NCBI GenBank assembly: GCA_946479835.1 | Contig: CAMLHD010000005.1 | Location: 1 to 34,036, forward strand | Source: an uncultured Candidatus Saccharibacteria bacterium | GTDB taxonomy: Bacteria; Patescibacteria; Saccharimonadia; Saccharimonadales; JACDBH01 | DNA: 34,036 bases | Direction of reading: 5' to 3' | Shown: piece by piece, positions 1 through 7,207 of the stretch | How the letters are laid out: every line of letters starts with the position of its first letter | Position numbering within the stretch: the first letter of the stretch is position 1 | The notes under the pieces: model-generated | Told to the model about the DNA's origin: nothing | What the model saw: only the letters and a program-made list of their open reading frames with translations | Databases searched by the model: none | Position numbers and translations under genes: made by a program

Positions 1-101
1 GCCAAGATTGGGCAAAATCGGATGAGCTGCGCGACAAGTTAAAAGAGCAAAGTATCGAGGTCAAGGACACGCCGCAAGGCACGGTTTGGTCTAGGTTTTA
101 A
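1..101 (+). CDS. cysS: Cysteinyl-tRNA synthetase, C-terminal fragment (partial)
   Basis: The frame is open from the window edge to a TAA at 99-101 and encodes about 32 residues. It contains [12 protein letters not shown] followed by KDTPQGTVW. The pattern (R)D-x-L...GI-x-(V/I)-x-DT-x-QGT-x-W is the characteristic extreme C-terminus of bacterial CysRS, the enzyme that charges tRNA-Cys with cysteine in the cytoplasm. The 5' part lies outside the window. The stop overlaps the stop of the convergent AI-2E family gene by 4 nt. Identification rests on the short signature only, but that signature is distinctive. Confidence 0.85.
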   Translation, partial: QDWAKSDELRDKLKEQSIEVKDTPQGTVWSRF

Positions 102-1201
102 GCCTGTACGACTTCTTTTGGAGCCAAGTATTTCTTACGGGTCAGATAATCTAGTACGAAGATCCGCAGGCAACCGGCTATCGGTATAGCCAATAAACCG
201 CCTAAGAGGCCATTAAGGCTGGCGCCGATGACGACCGACGCAAATACCAGCAGCGGCGACATGTCTGTTGCATTAGCTTGGATCTTGGGCTGGATAGCAT
301 AATTCTCGATCTGTTGATACGTGATGTAGTAGGCCAGAATTATCAGCGCTGCCCAAGGGCTCGTGAACAGAGCGACGGCACTGACGATAATAGCGCCGAT
401 GGTATGGCCGACTAACGGAATCAAACCACAGATAAAGACCACCACTATCAAAGCAACGGGGTAGCTGATATTTAAGATAAACAGAGCCGGGGCTATCAGA
501 ACGGCTGCCGTCGCGGCCAAGAATACCTGGCCGTTGACATAGCCTTTGATGACTTTGTACATATCCCGGGTCATTTTTTCGGCCCATTCTTGTTTTTCGT
601 CAGAAATTAGGCGGCGGCCGAGGTGTAGCCAACGCGGGCCTTCTATCAGCATCATGTAGGTCAATACCAGCACGGTAAGGATCGATACCAGGTTGCCGGT
701 GATGCGCGTCACGGTATTGACAGCCGTACCACCGGTCAGGGAATCTGCCCAATCCGAAACCTGTGCCGACAATTTGTCTATCTGATGCTCCAGATTGTTG
801 CGGTGCACGAAAGAACCGACTGAGGTATTTTCATCCCTGAAGTCCTCTACCAGCACCGGCGCAGCAGAGATGAAAGAACTGGTCTGCCGTATAAGGGGCG
901 GCAGGATACTCATCAAGAATCCGATCAATATAAGGACGACGATTAGAAATGATACGCCTGTGGCTACTGAGCGGCTGCCGCGCTTGCGGCCGGGCAAACG
1001 CTGGGCGATCCAATGTACCGGTGCGTTCAAAGCCAGCGCCAGGAAAAAGGCGACAAAAATCAGAGTCAGTGCGTGGCTTGCTTTACGCATCATGCCAAGC
1101 AGAAGTACCGAGGCGATGACAATTATCAGCACGCGAACGACGGTGCGATTGGAAACAGTGATTTCGAATGATTTATCTTTATTTTTAGAAAAGAACAGCA
1201 T
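98..1201 (-). CDS. AI-2E family membrane transporter (PF01594-like)
   Basis: The product is a 367-aa integral membrane protein. A short cytoplasmic N-terminus is followed by a hydrophobic pair (about residues 22-60), a third TM segment (about 80-105), a long soluble insert (about 106-165), and then a cluster of TM helices to about residue 355. [18 protein letters not shown] segment and a C-terminal [10 protein letters not shown] segment are typical of the AI-2E/PerM/YdiK family, and the length is typical too. Family members export small molecules or ions. The name comes from E. coli TqsA and does not prove autoinducer transport here. The gene starts 7 nt after the upstream glycosyltransferase gene, so it is probably the last gene of that operon. 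The substrate is unknown. Confidence 0.85.
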   Translation of the reverse strand: MLFFSKNKDKSFEITVSNRTVVRVLIIVIASVLLLGMMRKASHALTLIFVAFFLALALNAPVHWIAQRLPGRKRGSRSVATGVSFLIVVLILIGFLMSILPPLIRQTSSFISAAPVLVEDFRDENTSVGSFVHRNNLEHQIDKLSAQVSDWADSLTGGTAVNTVTRITGNLVSILTVLVLTYMMLIEGPRWLHLGRRLISDEKQEWAEKMTRDMYKVIKGYVNGQVFLAATAAVLIAPALFILNISYPVALIVVVFICGLIPLVGHTIGAIIVSAVALFTSPWAALIILAYYITYQQIENYAIQPKIQANATDMSPLLVFASVVIGASLNGLLGGLLAIPIAGCLRIFVLDYLTRKKYLAPKEVVQA

Positions 1202-1208
1202 AGCGTCA

Positions 1209-2333
1209 TTATCTCATGTTTGTGCGACGAAACAACACTTCTTCATAAGCTTTGACTAGTTTGGGTCCGACCACATTGATGTCGTACTGGCCGACGGCCT
1301 GCTGCTGCCAATCAAACATCTTGGCGCGCATCTTGTCATCGTTGATAAAAAGAGTCAGGTGTTCAACAAAAGCCGCCCGGTCCTTAGGATCGAATAACAG
1401 ATATGGCTGCTGGCCGAGTATGCTGCGATAGCCGGCATTGTTGCCGCCGATCACCACTTTGGAACCGGCTGCCATGGCTTCCACCAGTACGATGCCGAAC
1501 GACTCGCCGCCAATGGAAGGGAAGACGGCGATGTCGGCCGTTGCCAGATAGTCCGGCTTGTCCTTTTCGGGTACGAAGCCGGTGAATATTACATCCCGGT
1601 CCACTCTTGAGCGATCCCGGGCCTTGGTTTTTAAGGGGCCTTTGCCGCAGACTATAAGCCGGGTCTTCTTAGCCAGTTCGTCATCCAGCGCGTTGTAGGC
1701 GTCAATCAGCTCCAAGACACCCTTGCGGCGGACCAGACGACCTAAGAAAAGGATGTTCAACTTGCGCTTGTCGAACTTGCCCATGCGTTTTCCCGTGCGG
1801 AATGAGGCCACATCGATCGGGTTGGGCAGGTAATCCGAACTTATGCCATAAGCTTGCCTGGCAAAGTGCACGGCCGGCTCTGAGACCGCGAATATCTTAT
1901 CAAACCGCTTAATGCTTTTGCCTAAAGCAGCTCTTAAAAGCTGGTTGGAATAACCATGCAGGCGCGACGCTGGCAGGATATGGAAGGTGCCGATAACGGC
2001 AGTATTCGGCCCAGCGTAACGGATGACTTGCTTAGCTAAAAATGGACTGTAGGGCAACTGTACATGCAATACATCAAACTGTTCGCTTGCGAGCAGCTTC
2101 TTTATCTTACGGCGCGAAGTCGGCAGGGGCGTGCGCACCTGGTTCTTATTGAAGCGGGTCTTAACGAACCTTCCCAGGCTATGGACGTTAGGGATGTCGG
2201 TGCGGGTAGTATTGGCAACAAGATAATGTACCACATGGCCCTCGCGCCTCAGCCAATTGCCAACTGTCAGTACATGCTGCTGAACGCCGTCCGGCTTGTC
2301 GAGCGTATCATCTAGCACAATGCCTATTTTCAC
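1209..2333 (-). CDS. Glycosyltransferase, GT4 family (PimA/PimB-like)
   Basis: This 374-aa protein has a GT-B fold. The N-terminal half begins MKIGIVLDD and has a D-GVQQHV segment typical of GT4 acceptor domains. The C-terminal half (about 190-370) has the nucleotide-sugar domain with LFLGRLVRRKGV (about 200), a VCGKGPL segment and the E-x7-E signature GESFGIVLVEAMAAG (about 285-300). Such enzymes move a sugar from a nucleotide or prenyl donor to a lipid or polysaccharide acceptor at the inner face of the membrane. The start is a GTG that overlaps the stop of the preceding glycosyltransferase by 4 nt (GTGA), so translation is coupled. The two GT4 proteins are clearly related, so they may add successive sugars. 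Donor and acceptor cannot be read from sequence. Confidence 0.9.
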   Translation of the reverse strand: MKIGIVLDDTLDKPDGVQQHVLTVGNWLRREGHVVHYLVANTTRTDIPNVHSLGRFVKTRFNKNQVRTPLPTSRRKIKKLLASEQFDVLHVQLPYSPFLAKQVIRYAGPNTAVIGTFHILPASRLHGYSNQLLRAALGKSIKRFDKIFAVSEPAVHFARQAYGISSDYLPNPIDVASFRTGKRMGKFDKRKLNILFLGRLVRRKGVLELIDAYNALDDELAKKTRLIVCGKGPLKTKARDRSRVDRDVIFTGFVPEKDKPDYLATADIAVFPSIGGESFGIVLVEAMAAGSKVVIGGNNAGYRSILGQQPYLLFDPKDRAAFVEHLTLFINDDKMRAKMFDWQQQAVGQYDINVVGPKLVKAYEEVLFRRTNMR

Positions 2334-3472
2334 CGGACGGCCGCCTTGCGGTGCGATTTGACTACCTGCTTATAAATATTTTCATACTGGTCGATGACCT
2401 TGACGCTGTCGAACTGCTTGACGTAGTCCTTTGACCATTCCAACCAGGCTTTGCGTATGCCTTCGTCGCGCAGGAAAAGCTCCAACCGGCGGGAAAAGTC
2501 GGTGGTATCGCGTGGATTTACGAGCGACAACAGGCCGCGGTCTTTCATGACGCAGGTATAGCCGGAATTATCGCCGGCAACCGTAGGAGTGCCGGCGGCC
2601 ATGGCTTCCAGCAACACCACGCCGAAGGATTCGCCGAATATGGCGGGCGAACAGAACACAGTGGCGTTTTGCATAAGCTTGATCTTTTCTTCTTCGGTTA
2701 CAGCGCCTAAGAACTTGACCCTTGGCACCTCGTGCTCGTCAACCCAATCTTCCAGACGGTCACGTTCTGGGCCGTCGCCGGCGATCACCAGTTTGACATG
2801 GCGGTCGCGTTCGGACAATTCGGCGAAAGCTGAAAGCAGATATCTCACGCCTTTGCGTTTTTCCAGGCGGCCGATGTATAAAATCGTGTTTTCATCGCGC
2901 TTTTCGCGCTTTTTAGGCTTGTACAAATGCAGGTCGATGTAGTTTGGGACAATCGACACCTCTTGGCCGGACCACTCGCGGACAAAGCGGGCGGCGCTGT
3001 CCGATACGGCCGTCATGCCGGCAAGATTACGGAAGATCGACCGGGAGTAAGGTATTCTAAACAGCTCAATGGTGCGGCCCATGGTTGTTTCCGGCATTGT
3101 GGCATGGAAGGTAGCAATAATCGGGCAGGTGGCTCTGGAGGCGATCTGAGCGCCCAGTACCGGAATTTCCGGCTCGTGCACATGGATCAGATCGAACTGT
3201 TCGGCGAACAGCATTTCTTCCAGGTCACTGGGTTCGAAGCTGGCGCCGATCTCAAGCGTGGTGTTGAGGGGCGTATTCCATTTAGCGGACCGGCCGATAA
3301 AGATAGTCCGTTCCGGCGGATCGCCCTCGTAAGCTCTGGGCCTAGGCGTAATGATGCGGACATCGTGGCCGCGGGCCGTCAGGTCTTGGTCCAATAGAGC
3401 TACTAGTTTTTGTACGGCACCGTGGCGGAAGAAGTCATACGGGCAGACTAGGCCGATTTTCATATGTTCCAT
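2330..3472 (-). CDS. Glycosyltransferase, GT4 family (PimB-like)
   Basis: This 380-aa protein has a GT-B fold. The N-terminal domain carries MKIGLVCPYDFFRHGAVQ and, near residue 100, a HVHEPEIPVLG segment like that of actinobacterial PimA/PimB mannosyltransferases. The C-terminal domain has ILYIGRLEKRKGV (about 200), VIAGDGPER and the E-x7-E motif in GESFGVVLLEAMAAG (about 285-300). The ORF opens with ATG at 3472, but a second ATG three codons later (3463) begins the canonical MKIG, and neither has a clear Shine-Dalgarno. It is the first of two overlapping glycosyltransferase genes and follows the alpha/beta hydrolase gene by 21 nt. A role in cell-surface glycolipid or glycan synthesis is likely. 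The exact sugar is unknown. Confidence 0.9.
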   Translation of the reverse strand: MEHMKIGLVCPYDFFRHGAVQKLVALLDQDLTARGHDVRIITPRPRAYEGDPPERTIFIGRSAKWNTPLNTTLEIGASFEPSDLEEMLFAEQFDLIHVHEPEIPVLGAQIASRATCPIIATFHATMPETTMGRTIELFRIPYSRSIFRNLAGMTAVSDSAARFVREWSGQEVSIVPNYIDLHLYKPKKREKRDENTILYIGRLEKRKGVRYLLSAFAELSERDRHVKLVIAGDGPERDRLEDWVDEHEVPRVKFLGAVTEEEKIKLMQNATVFCSPAIFGESFGVVLLEAMAAGTPTVAGDNSGYTCVMKDRGLLSLVNPRDTTDFSRRLELFLRDEGIRKAWLEWSKDYVKQFDSVKVIDQYENIYKQVVKSHRKAAVR

Positions 3473-3493
3473 TTTATCACGGACAGAATTATG

Positions 3494-4426
3494 CTAGTCT
3501 TTCTTATTTAACAGCTGTCGGATCTTGTAGGGTAGCAGTTTTACAGATTCGGACTTTCCAGCCAGTACGTTGGGCACATGTTTGCTGAGCCGAGCGCGTA
3601 CGTAGTTGTAATCGTTGAATATGACCCTCATGTGCTGCTCAACCAGCTGGTTATCGAAGTAATTGTCTACATCCACGCCAACATGCCACACCGGCAGATC
3701 GACTTGGACCTTGCAATTGTCTACAGTAAGCATGTCGTGTGATGTTGCCATGTGGGTCCTAAGATCGTTCTGGCGCCACAACACGATCTCGAATTCGGTC
3801 AGCAGTGCGGCCTCTTCCGGGCTAAGATCGGCGAATTTATGCTTGGCGTTATGGGTCTTGTGATAAACCGACCGCAGTACGGCGGGATGCAATGCCAAGT
3901 TCCTAAACAGCGGCGCAGCCAAACGGTATGAGAGCAACCTGGAGGCCGCGCGGTAAGACAAAAAACGGTTGCGGGAAAAGACAAAATCCTGATGATGGGC
4001 AAATCCGACGACGCTAATAAGTAGGTTAACTTTCTTGGCAATATCCGGGTAGCGCTGAAGCATCCTGGTCACGATGATAAAGCCGTAAGAGATGCCGATA
4101 ATCGTGATACGTCGGTTCCGAAAGCGCAGCTTAACTACCGAAGCCAGATAATCGGCCATGGTGTTGAGATCCGGCTTTTCGCCTATCTTATAAAAACTGT
4201 CCATTCCACCGAAACCAGGCAGGTCCGGCATGGTCACGCCGGCGTAATCATTGACTACCTCAGCGATGGTATACATGCGCTCCAAGGATGAATGGTGGCC
4301 GTAGATCAGTAAAACTTCGCGTTTTTTGTTCTTGGGCGGCGGCATGCGCAGCAGCCGGCCTTTTAAGCCATTCATATTCAGCGGCACGACATACTCGGCC
4401 GGTATGTGCGGGAACTTGTGTTGCAT
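3494..4426 (-). CDS. Alpha/beta hydrolase
   Basis: This 310-aa protein has the ordered signatures of an alpha/beta hydrolase. These are an oxyanion-region LLIYGHHSS (about 40), MPDLPGFGGMD (about 66-77), the nucleophile elbow G-I-S-Y-G (Ser near residue 112), a cap region (about 140-230), a possible acid in the HVGVDVDN stretch (about 250) and a late SKHVPN (about 285) giving the His. No signal peptide or TM segment is seen, so it should act in the cytoplasm or at the inner membrane face. It sits 21 nt upstream of the glycosyltransferase pair, which suggests a role in trimming or activating a lipid or glycolipid intermediate, though this is only contextual. The substrate is unknown. Confidence 0.8.
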   Translation of the reverse strand: MQHKFPHIPAEYVVPLNMNGLKGRLLRMPPPKNKKREVLLIYGHHSSLERMYTIAEVVNDYAGVTMPDLPGFGGMDSFYKIGEKPDLNTMADYLASVVKLRFRNRRITIIGISYGFIIVTRMLQRYPDIAKKVNLLISVVGFAHHQDFVFSRNRFLSYRAASRLLSYRLAAPLFRNLALHPAVLRSVYHKTHNAKHKFADLSPEEAALLTEFEIVLWRQNDLRTHMATSHDMLTVDNCKVQVDLPVWHVGVDVDNYFDNQLVEQHMRVIFNDYNYVRARLSKHVPNVLAGKSESVKLLPYKIRQLLNKKD

Positions 4427-4460
4427 TAAACCTTATTTTACAAGATTTACCGGATAAAAT

Positions 4461-4991
4461 CTAGGCCGGTTCGATGGTGCCGCAGGCCAGTCGCGGACCG
4501 CCGCTGTAACCTGAGCCGGACTCGCCGGGAGCATGCGGGTCGGGGTTGGCATGAATCATAATAGAAGTACCCTCGGGCGCCGAATCCTTACCCAATAGCG
4601 ATACTGGTCCGTCCGACAAGGTAACGCGCGTAGTGATAGCTTCCAGGACACCTTTGCCGGATTCGTCAATGGCGATGCTTGGGAGATCGCCTGCATGATA
4701 GCCGTGGTTGGCGTCGGGGTCTGTATTGCCGGACGGTCCGGGATCAAAGTGGCCGCCGGCGCATTTGAAGCCTTCGCAGTCGCAAGCAGCTTTTTCGTGG
4801 AAGTGAACGGCGTGCACGCCAGGCTTTAAGACCCCAGGGTCGCCCTCTACTTCCAGGCGGACATGGACGTATTTGGCGCCGTCTGCTTCATATTCGCTCA
4901 GCAGCAGATTGCCGGACACGCTTGGCCCTTCTACTTTGGCCTTGGCCTGCTTAGTCTGCTGTAGATTGTCGGCTTTTAGTTCCAATGCCAT
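4461..4991 (-). CDS. sodC: Superoxide dismutase [Cu-Zn], apparently cytoplasmic
   Basis: This 176-aa protein has the Cu/Zn SOD fold and dismutates superoxide to peroxide and oxygen. All metal ligands can be placed: Cu ligands in V-H-F-H, the bridging His in GGHFDPG, Zn ligands in NHGYHAGD, the last Cu ligand in SIMIHANPD, and the active-site Arg plus disulfide Cys in GGPRLACG. The partner Cys lies in the CDCEGFKC stretch, which has two extra cysteines. The N-terminus (MALELKADNLQQ) has no signal peptide, which is unusual because most bacterial SodC enzymes are exported. A GGCGGAA-type Shine-Dalgarno lies upstream, with a TATACT -10 (5017-5022). The gene fits the oxygen-respiring chain encoded elsewhere in the window. 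Confidence 0.93.
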   Translation of the reverse strand: MALELKADNLQQTKQAKAKVEGPSVSGNLLLSEYEADGAKYVHVRLEVEGDPGVLKPGVHAVHFHEKAACDCEGFKCAGGHFDPGPSGNTDPDANHGYHAGDLPSIAIDESGKGVLEAITTRVTLSDGPVSLLGKDSAPEGTSIMIHANPDPHAPGESGSGYSGGPRLACGTIEPA

Positions 4992-5016
4992 GATGTTCCG
5001 CCTTTCTTTGATAGTT

Positions 5017-5022
5017 AGTATA
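5017..5022 (-). promoter_or_regulatory. Candidate -10 element of sodC
   Basis: TATACT on the minus strand lies 25 nt before the sodC ATG, with a GGCGG-type Shine-Dalgarno between them. No good -35 is visible. This would let sodC be transcribed apart from the upstream membrane-protein gene, although the 33-nt gap also allows read-through. Confidence 0.4.
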
Positions 5023-5024
5023 CC

Positions 5025-5777
5025 TTAATCGATCAACACCAGTCCGCGCAGCAGCTTTGATAGCTGCGAGCGCGAACCTTCGCCGCGGTAAGTCTTGTCG
5101 AATATCCATAGGAAATAACCTGCGAACATAGCCGCTTCGCCCAAAAGCGCAAGCTGAAACTTGTTGATTATTTGAGTAGAGCCGAAAGTAATGTAGCCGC
5201 CGATTACGATCAGGAAGAAAGACAGTACCCTTAAAGACCGCCACCAAAAATGAGACCGGCCGCGGCGTACCCGAGTAAGCAGGGTATCAAGCACCACCGT
5301 GGCAGCCATACTGATGCCTGACAAGGCAACGCCGAAGATATGGATATGATAGGGAATCGGTTCCAAGGCGACCGGCATAAGGGCGGCGATGTAAAGGCCA
5401 AGCACGGTCAAGGTTACCAAGCTGGTTACCGGGCGCGAATGCTTAAGCGTACGGCGCAGGTAATTGCGCCAGCGCCACAGCCCGTAAGCGCCAAAGAACA
5501 GGGCACCTGCTAAGTATGGAGCGGTACGTACATCACGGCCAAAGTCGCTTAAAGCGGTCGACCACTTAAGTATCTCGGGTGTAATCATAAAGCACAATGC
5601 AAAGCCGAAAAGCATTATCAGCGCGGCGGCCAGACCCCAGAAACGGCCGTGAAGTTTGCGCAGGAATCTGAATATCAGCACCTTGTCGGCGATGAAATGA
5701 ACCGTCCGCCGGCCGTAGGTCAGGGAATATTCGGGCGCGTTTTTGATGGTTTGTCTGGACTTTTTCTTTTTTGCCAC
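5025..5777 (-). CDS. Six-TM membrane protein of unknown function
   Basis: This 250-aa protein has a strongly basic N-terminus (MAKKKKSR). TM segments are seen near residues 48-68, 88-108, 118-135, 145-163, 185-203 and 212-230, with the basic linkers RWRNYLRRTLKHSR and TRVRRGR between them. The YHIHIFGVALSGISM stretch and the overall layout recall small DRAM/Frag1- or DUF998-like membrane proteins, but I do not recognise a specific family. The start codon is GTG and there is no Shine-Dalgarno. A consensus TATAAT ends only 9 nt upstream, which suggests a leaderless transcript. It may be the first gene of a run to position 98 (sodC, hydrolase, glycosyltransferases, AI-2E protein). Confidence 0.75.
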   Translation of the reverse strand: MAKKKKSRQTIKNAPEYSLTYGRRTVHFIADKVLIFRFLRKLHGRFWGLAAALIMLFGFALCFMITPEILKWSTALSDFGRDVRTAPYLAGALFFGAYGLWRWRNYLRRTLKHSRPVTSLVTLTVLGLYIAALMPVALEPIPYHIHIFGVALSGISMAATVVLDTLLTRVRRGRSHFWWRSLRVLSFFLIVIGGYITFGSTQIINKFQLALLGEAAMFAGYFLWIFDKTYRGEGSRSQLSKLLRGLVLID

Positions 5778-5786
5778 TCTGATAGG

Positions 5787-5792
5787 ATTATA
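5787..5792 (-). promoter_or_regulatory. Consensus -10 (TATAAT) for the 5777 gene
   Basis: A perfect TATAAT on the minus strand ends 9 nt before the GTG start at 5777. Transcription would begin within a few bases of the start codon, so the mRNA would be leaderless. No convincing -35 is present. Confidence 0.5.
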
Positions 5793-5909
5793 ACACCTTA
5801 AATATAAAGCTTATGAAAGTGACTATTATTACACGCCGCCTGTATTATTTTGCACAGTATTAAACCTCATGCTCATTTATGCTGGTCTTACGTCATAAGG
5901 AGGAGGCGA

Positions 5910-6179
5910 ATGGCAGACACAGTATACCGGGAGGAAAGAGGCAACTGGGTAGGCTGGGTAGCGTTGATACTAAGCATCATCGCACTCACGCTGGCTTGGA
6001 TAGCCTATAACCGGACAGGCAAGGACCTGGAAGATTCGGCGGCTGATGCGGTCGACAACGCGACCCAGGAGATAGAAGAGAACGCTCCTGAAGCCGGAGA
6101 CGAAGCCCAAGACGCGACCGACGCGGTCGAAGAAGGGGTCGATACTGGTCCGGATGGTGTCGACGACGGCGCCCAATAA
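5910..6179 (+). CDS. Small membrane-anchored acidic protein
   Basis: This 89-aa protein begins at an ATG 4 nt after a near-perfect Shine-Dalgarno (AAGGAGGAGG, 5898-5907), which is why this start is preferred to an upstream in-frame ATG at 5850. A single TM helix (about residues 13-31) is preceded by a short charged N-terminus. It is followed by a roughly 55-residue tail made almost only of D, E, A, T, G, N and V, with no aromatic residues. The tail is predicted to be disordered and strongly negative. Orientation is uncertain: the positive-inside rule favours an outside tail. No family is recognised. A terminator-like hairpin follows at 6201-6261. Confidence 0.75.
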   Translation: MADTVYREERGNWVGWVALILSIIALTLAWIAYNRTGKDLEDSAADAVDNATQEIEENAPEAGDEAQDATDAVEEGVDTGPDGVDDGAQ

Positions 6180-6200
6180 ATAGCACCTTATCCTGTAAAG

Positions 6201-6261
6201 CAGCTCGCTTCTGATGGCACTTTTGTAGGCCAGATCACGTTAGTGAGCTGTTTTTCTTTTT
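6201..6261 (+). terminator. Likely Rho-independent terminator after the acidic membrane protein
   Basis: Arms CAGCTCGCT (6201-6209) and AGTGAGCTG (6242-6250) pair over 9 bp with one G-U. They enclose about 32 nt that hold a smaller TGGC/GCCA stem. A T-rich run, TTTTTCTTTTT, follows directly at 6251-6261. The loop is long for a classic terminator, so confidence is moderate. Confidence 0.55.
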
Positions 6262-6267
6262 GTATGA

Positions 6268-6534
6268 TTATTGGCCGAGAGCTTCGTCCATCTCGGACGT
6301 ATCAAGCGCTTCGTCGATCTTCTGGTTGTGCATGGTATCGGCGGCCGCGTCCAGATCCTCGGCTTTTTCAATGGCCGGCACATCGTCTGAAGTAGTGGAA
6401 TTAGCGGTTTCTACTTCAGGAGCTTTGTTGGCCTCGTATAGGCGCCAACCCAGGAATCCGACCAGGCCGAGTACGGCCAGGATCAGTATTACTTCGACGG
6501 CGCCGAAGCCGTAGTGGTTCTTATTCAGTTTCAT
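6268..6534 (-). CDS. Type IV pilin-like small membrane protein
   Basis: This 88-aa protein starts at the ATG at 6534, with GGAG 8 nt upstream. An in-frame ATG at 6582 lies well inside the preceding gene and is less likely. The N-terminus has a short basic leader (MKLNKNHYG), then F-x3-E (FGAVE), then a roughly 20-residue hydrophobic helix. That is the layout of a prepilin, with cleavage expected after the Gly and Glu at mature position 5. The rest is a short acidic tail rich in D, E, A and T with no disulfide Cys. The start lies 14 nt inside the upstream secreted coiled-coil gene, so the two are co-expressed. Pseudopilin-like function is inferred from the leader alone. Confidence 0.7.
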   Translation of the reverse strand: MKLNKNHYGFGAVEVILILAVLGLVGFLGWRLYEANKAPEVETANSTTSDDVPAIEKAEDLDAAADTMHNQKIDEALDTSEMDEALGQ

Positions 6535-7177
6535 TTTCTGTCTCCGTTCCTTCGTTTTCTTCGCCTTCGTTTTCGGTCTCATCGCCGCTGTCGTCTGTGC
6601 GATTAGCCCTTGAATGTTCTGATTGCAAGCTGCTGATCAGGTCTACGACGGATTTGTGATAAGCCCTCAGGCTTTCGCGCGTTTCCTTAACGGCCGTCCG
6701 ATAAGCATCCAGCTGTTGGCCGACGCCGGCTGTTTCACAATCGAATTCGAATTCATAGCTTCCCAAAGCCTCCAGCGAGCTTTCTGAGTTGGCTTTGGCC
6801 AGTTCGATGGCCTCAACCAGTTCCTCGTAATTCTGGACTGTCAGCTGGCCGGAAGCGTAAAAACCAGTGACACGTTCGTAAACTTTGTCTATCACTCCTT
6901 TTAAGCGAGTGGCGCTGTTGGACAGTTTCGGCACCAAAGCTTGCAGCTTGGCCTCGCGGGCCTCACAGCGTTCCTTTTGCATGGTCAGCTTGCGGGCTTC
7001 AGCTTCGGCTCTGATTTCGGCTATGCGGGCATCTTTGGCCTCGCGCCGTGATTCGGCCGCCTGACGGGCCTCGTCCCGGATTTCATTAACCCGGTCAGGG
7101 TTTGCCTGGGCCGACAACGGCGCACTAAGGCTCAGCGTCGCCAGAAGGACGGCCAAGATTGCTAATGCTCTTTTCAT
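6521..7177 (-). CDS. Secreted coiled-coil protein of unknown function
   Basis: This 218-aa protein has a clear signal peptide: MKRALAILAVLLATLSLSA, with cleavage near AQA-NP (about residue 26). The mature part is mainly charged alpha helix. Residues 28-75 are a dense E/A/R coiled coil, and residues 80-190 form further helices with two widely spaced Cys (C71 and about C148) that may form a disulfide. The last 25 residues are an acidic E/N/T/G tail. A good Shine-Dalgarno (AAAGGAG) precedes the ATG. It lies 30 nt downstream of the FecR-domain gene and overlaps the pilin-like gene, so the three form one unit. No named family is recognised. Confidence 0.75.
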   Translation of the reverse strand: MKRALAILAVLLATLSLSAPLSAQANPDRVNEIRDEARQAAESRREAKDARIAEIRAEAEARKLTMQKERCEAREAKLQALVPKLSNSATRLKGVIDKVYERVTGFYASGQLTVQNYEELVEAIELAKANSESSLEALGSYEFEFDCETAGVGQQLDAYRTAVKETRESLRAYHKSVVDLISSLQSEHSRANRTDDSGDETENEGEENEGTETENETE

Positions 7178-7207
7178 ATAGCTCCTTTATTTATTAAATT
7201 TAAATAA

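Noticed and set aside
5850..5909. A 20-residue N-terminal extension of the small acidic membrane protein
   Set aside because: The strong AAGGAGGAGG directly before the ATG at 5910 fixes the start there, and the upstream segment has no ribosome-binding site.
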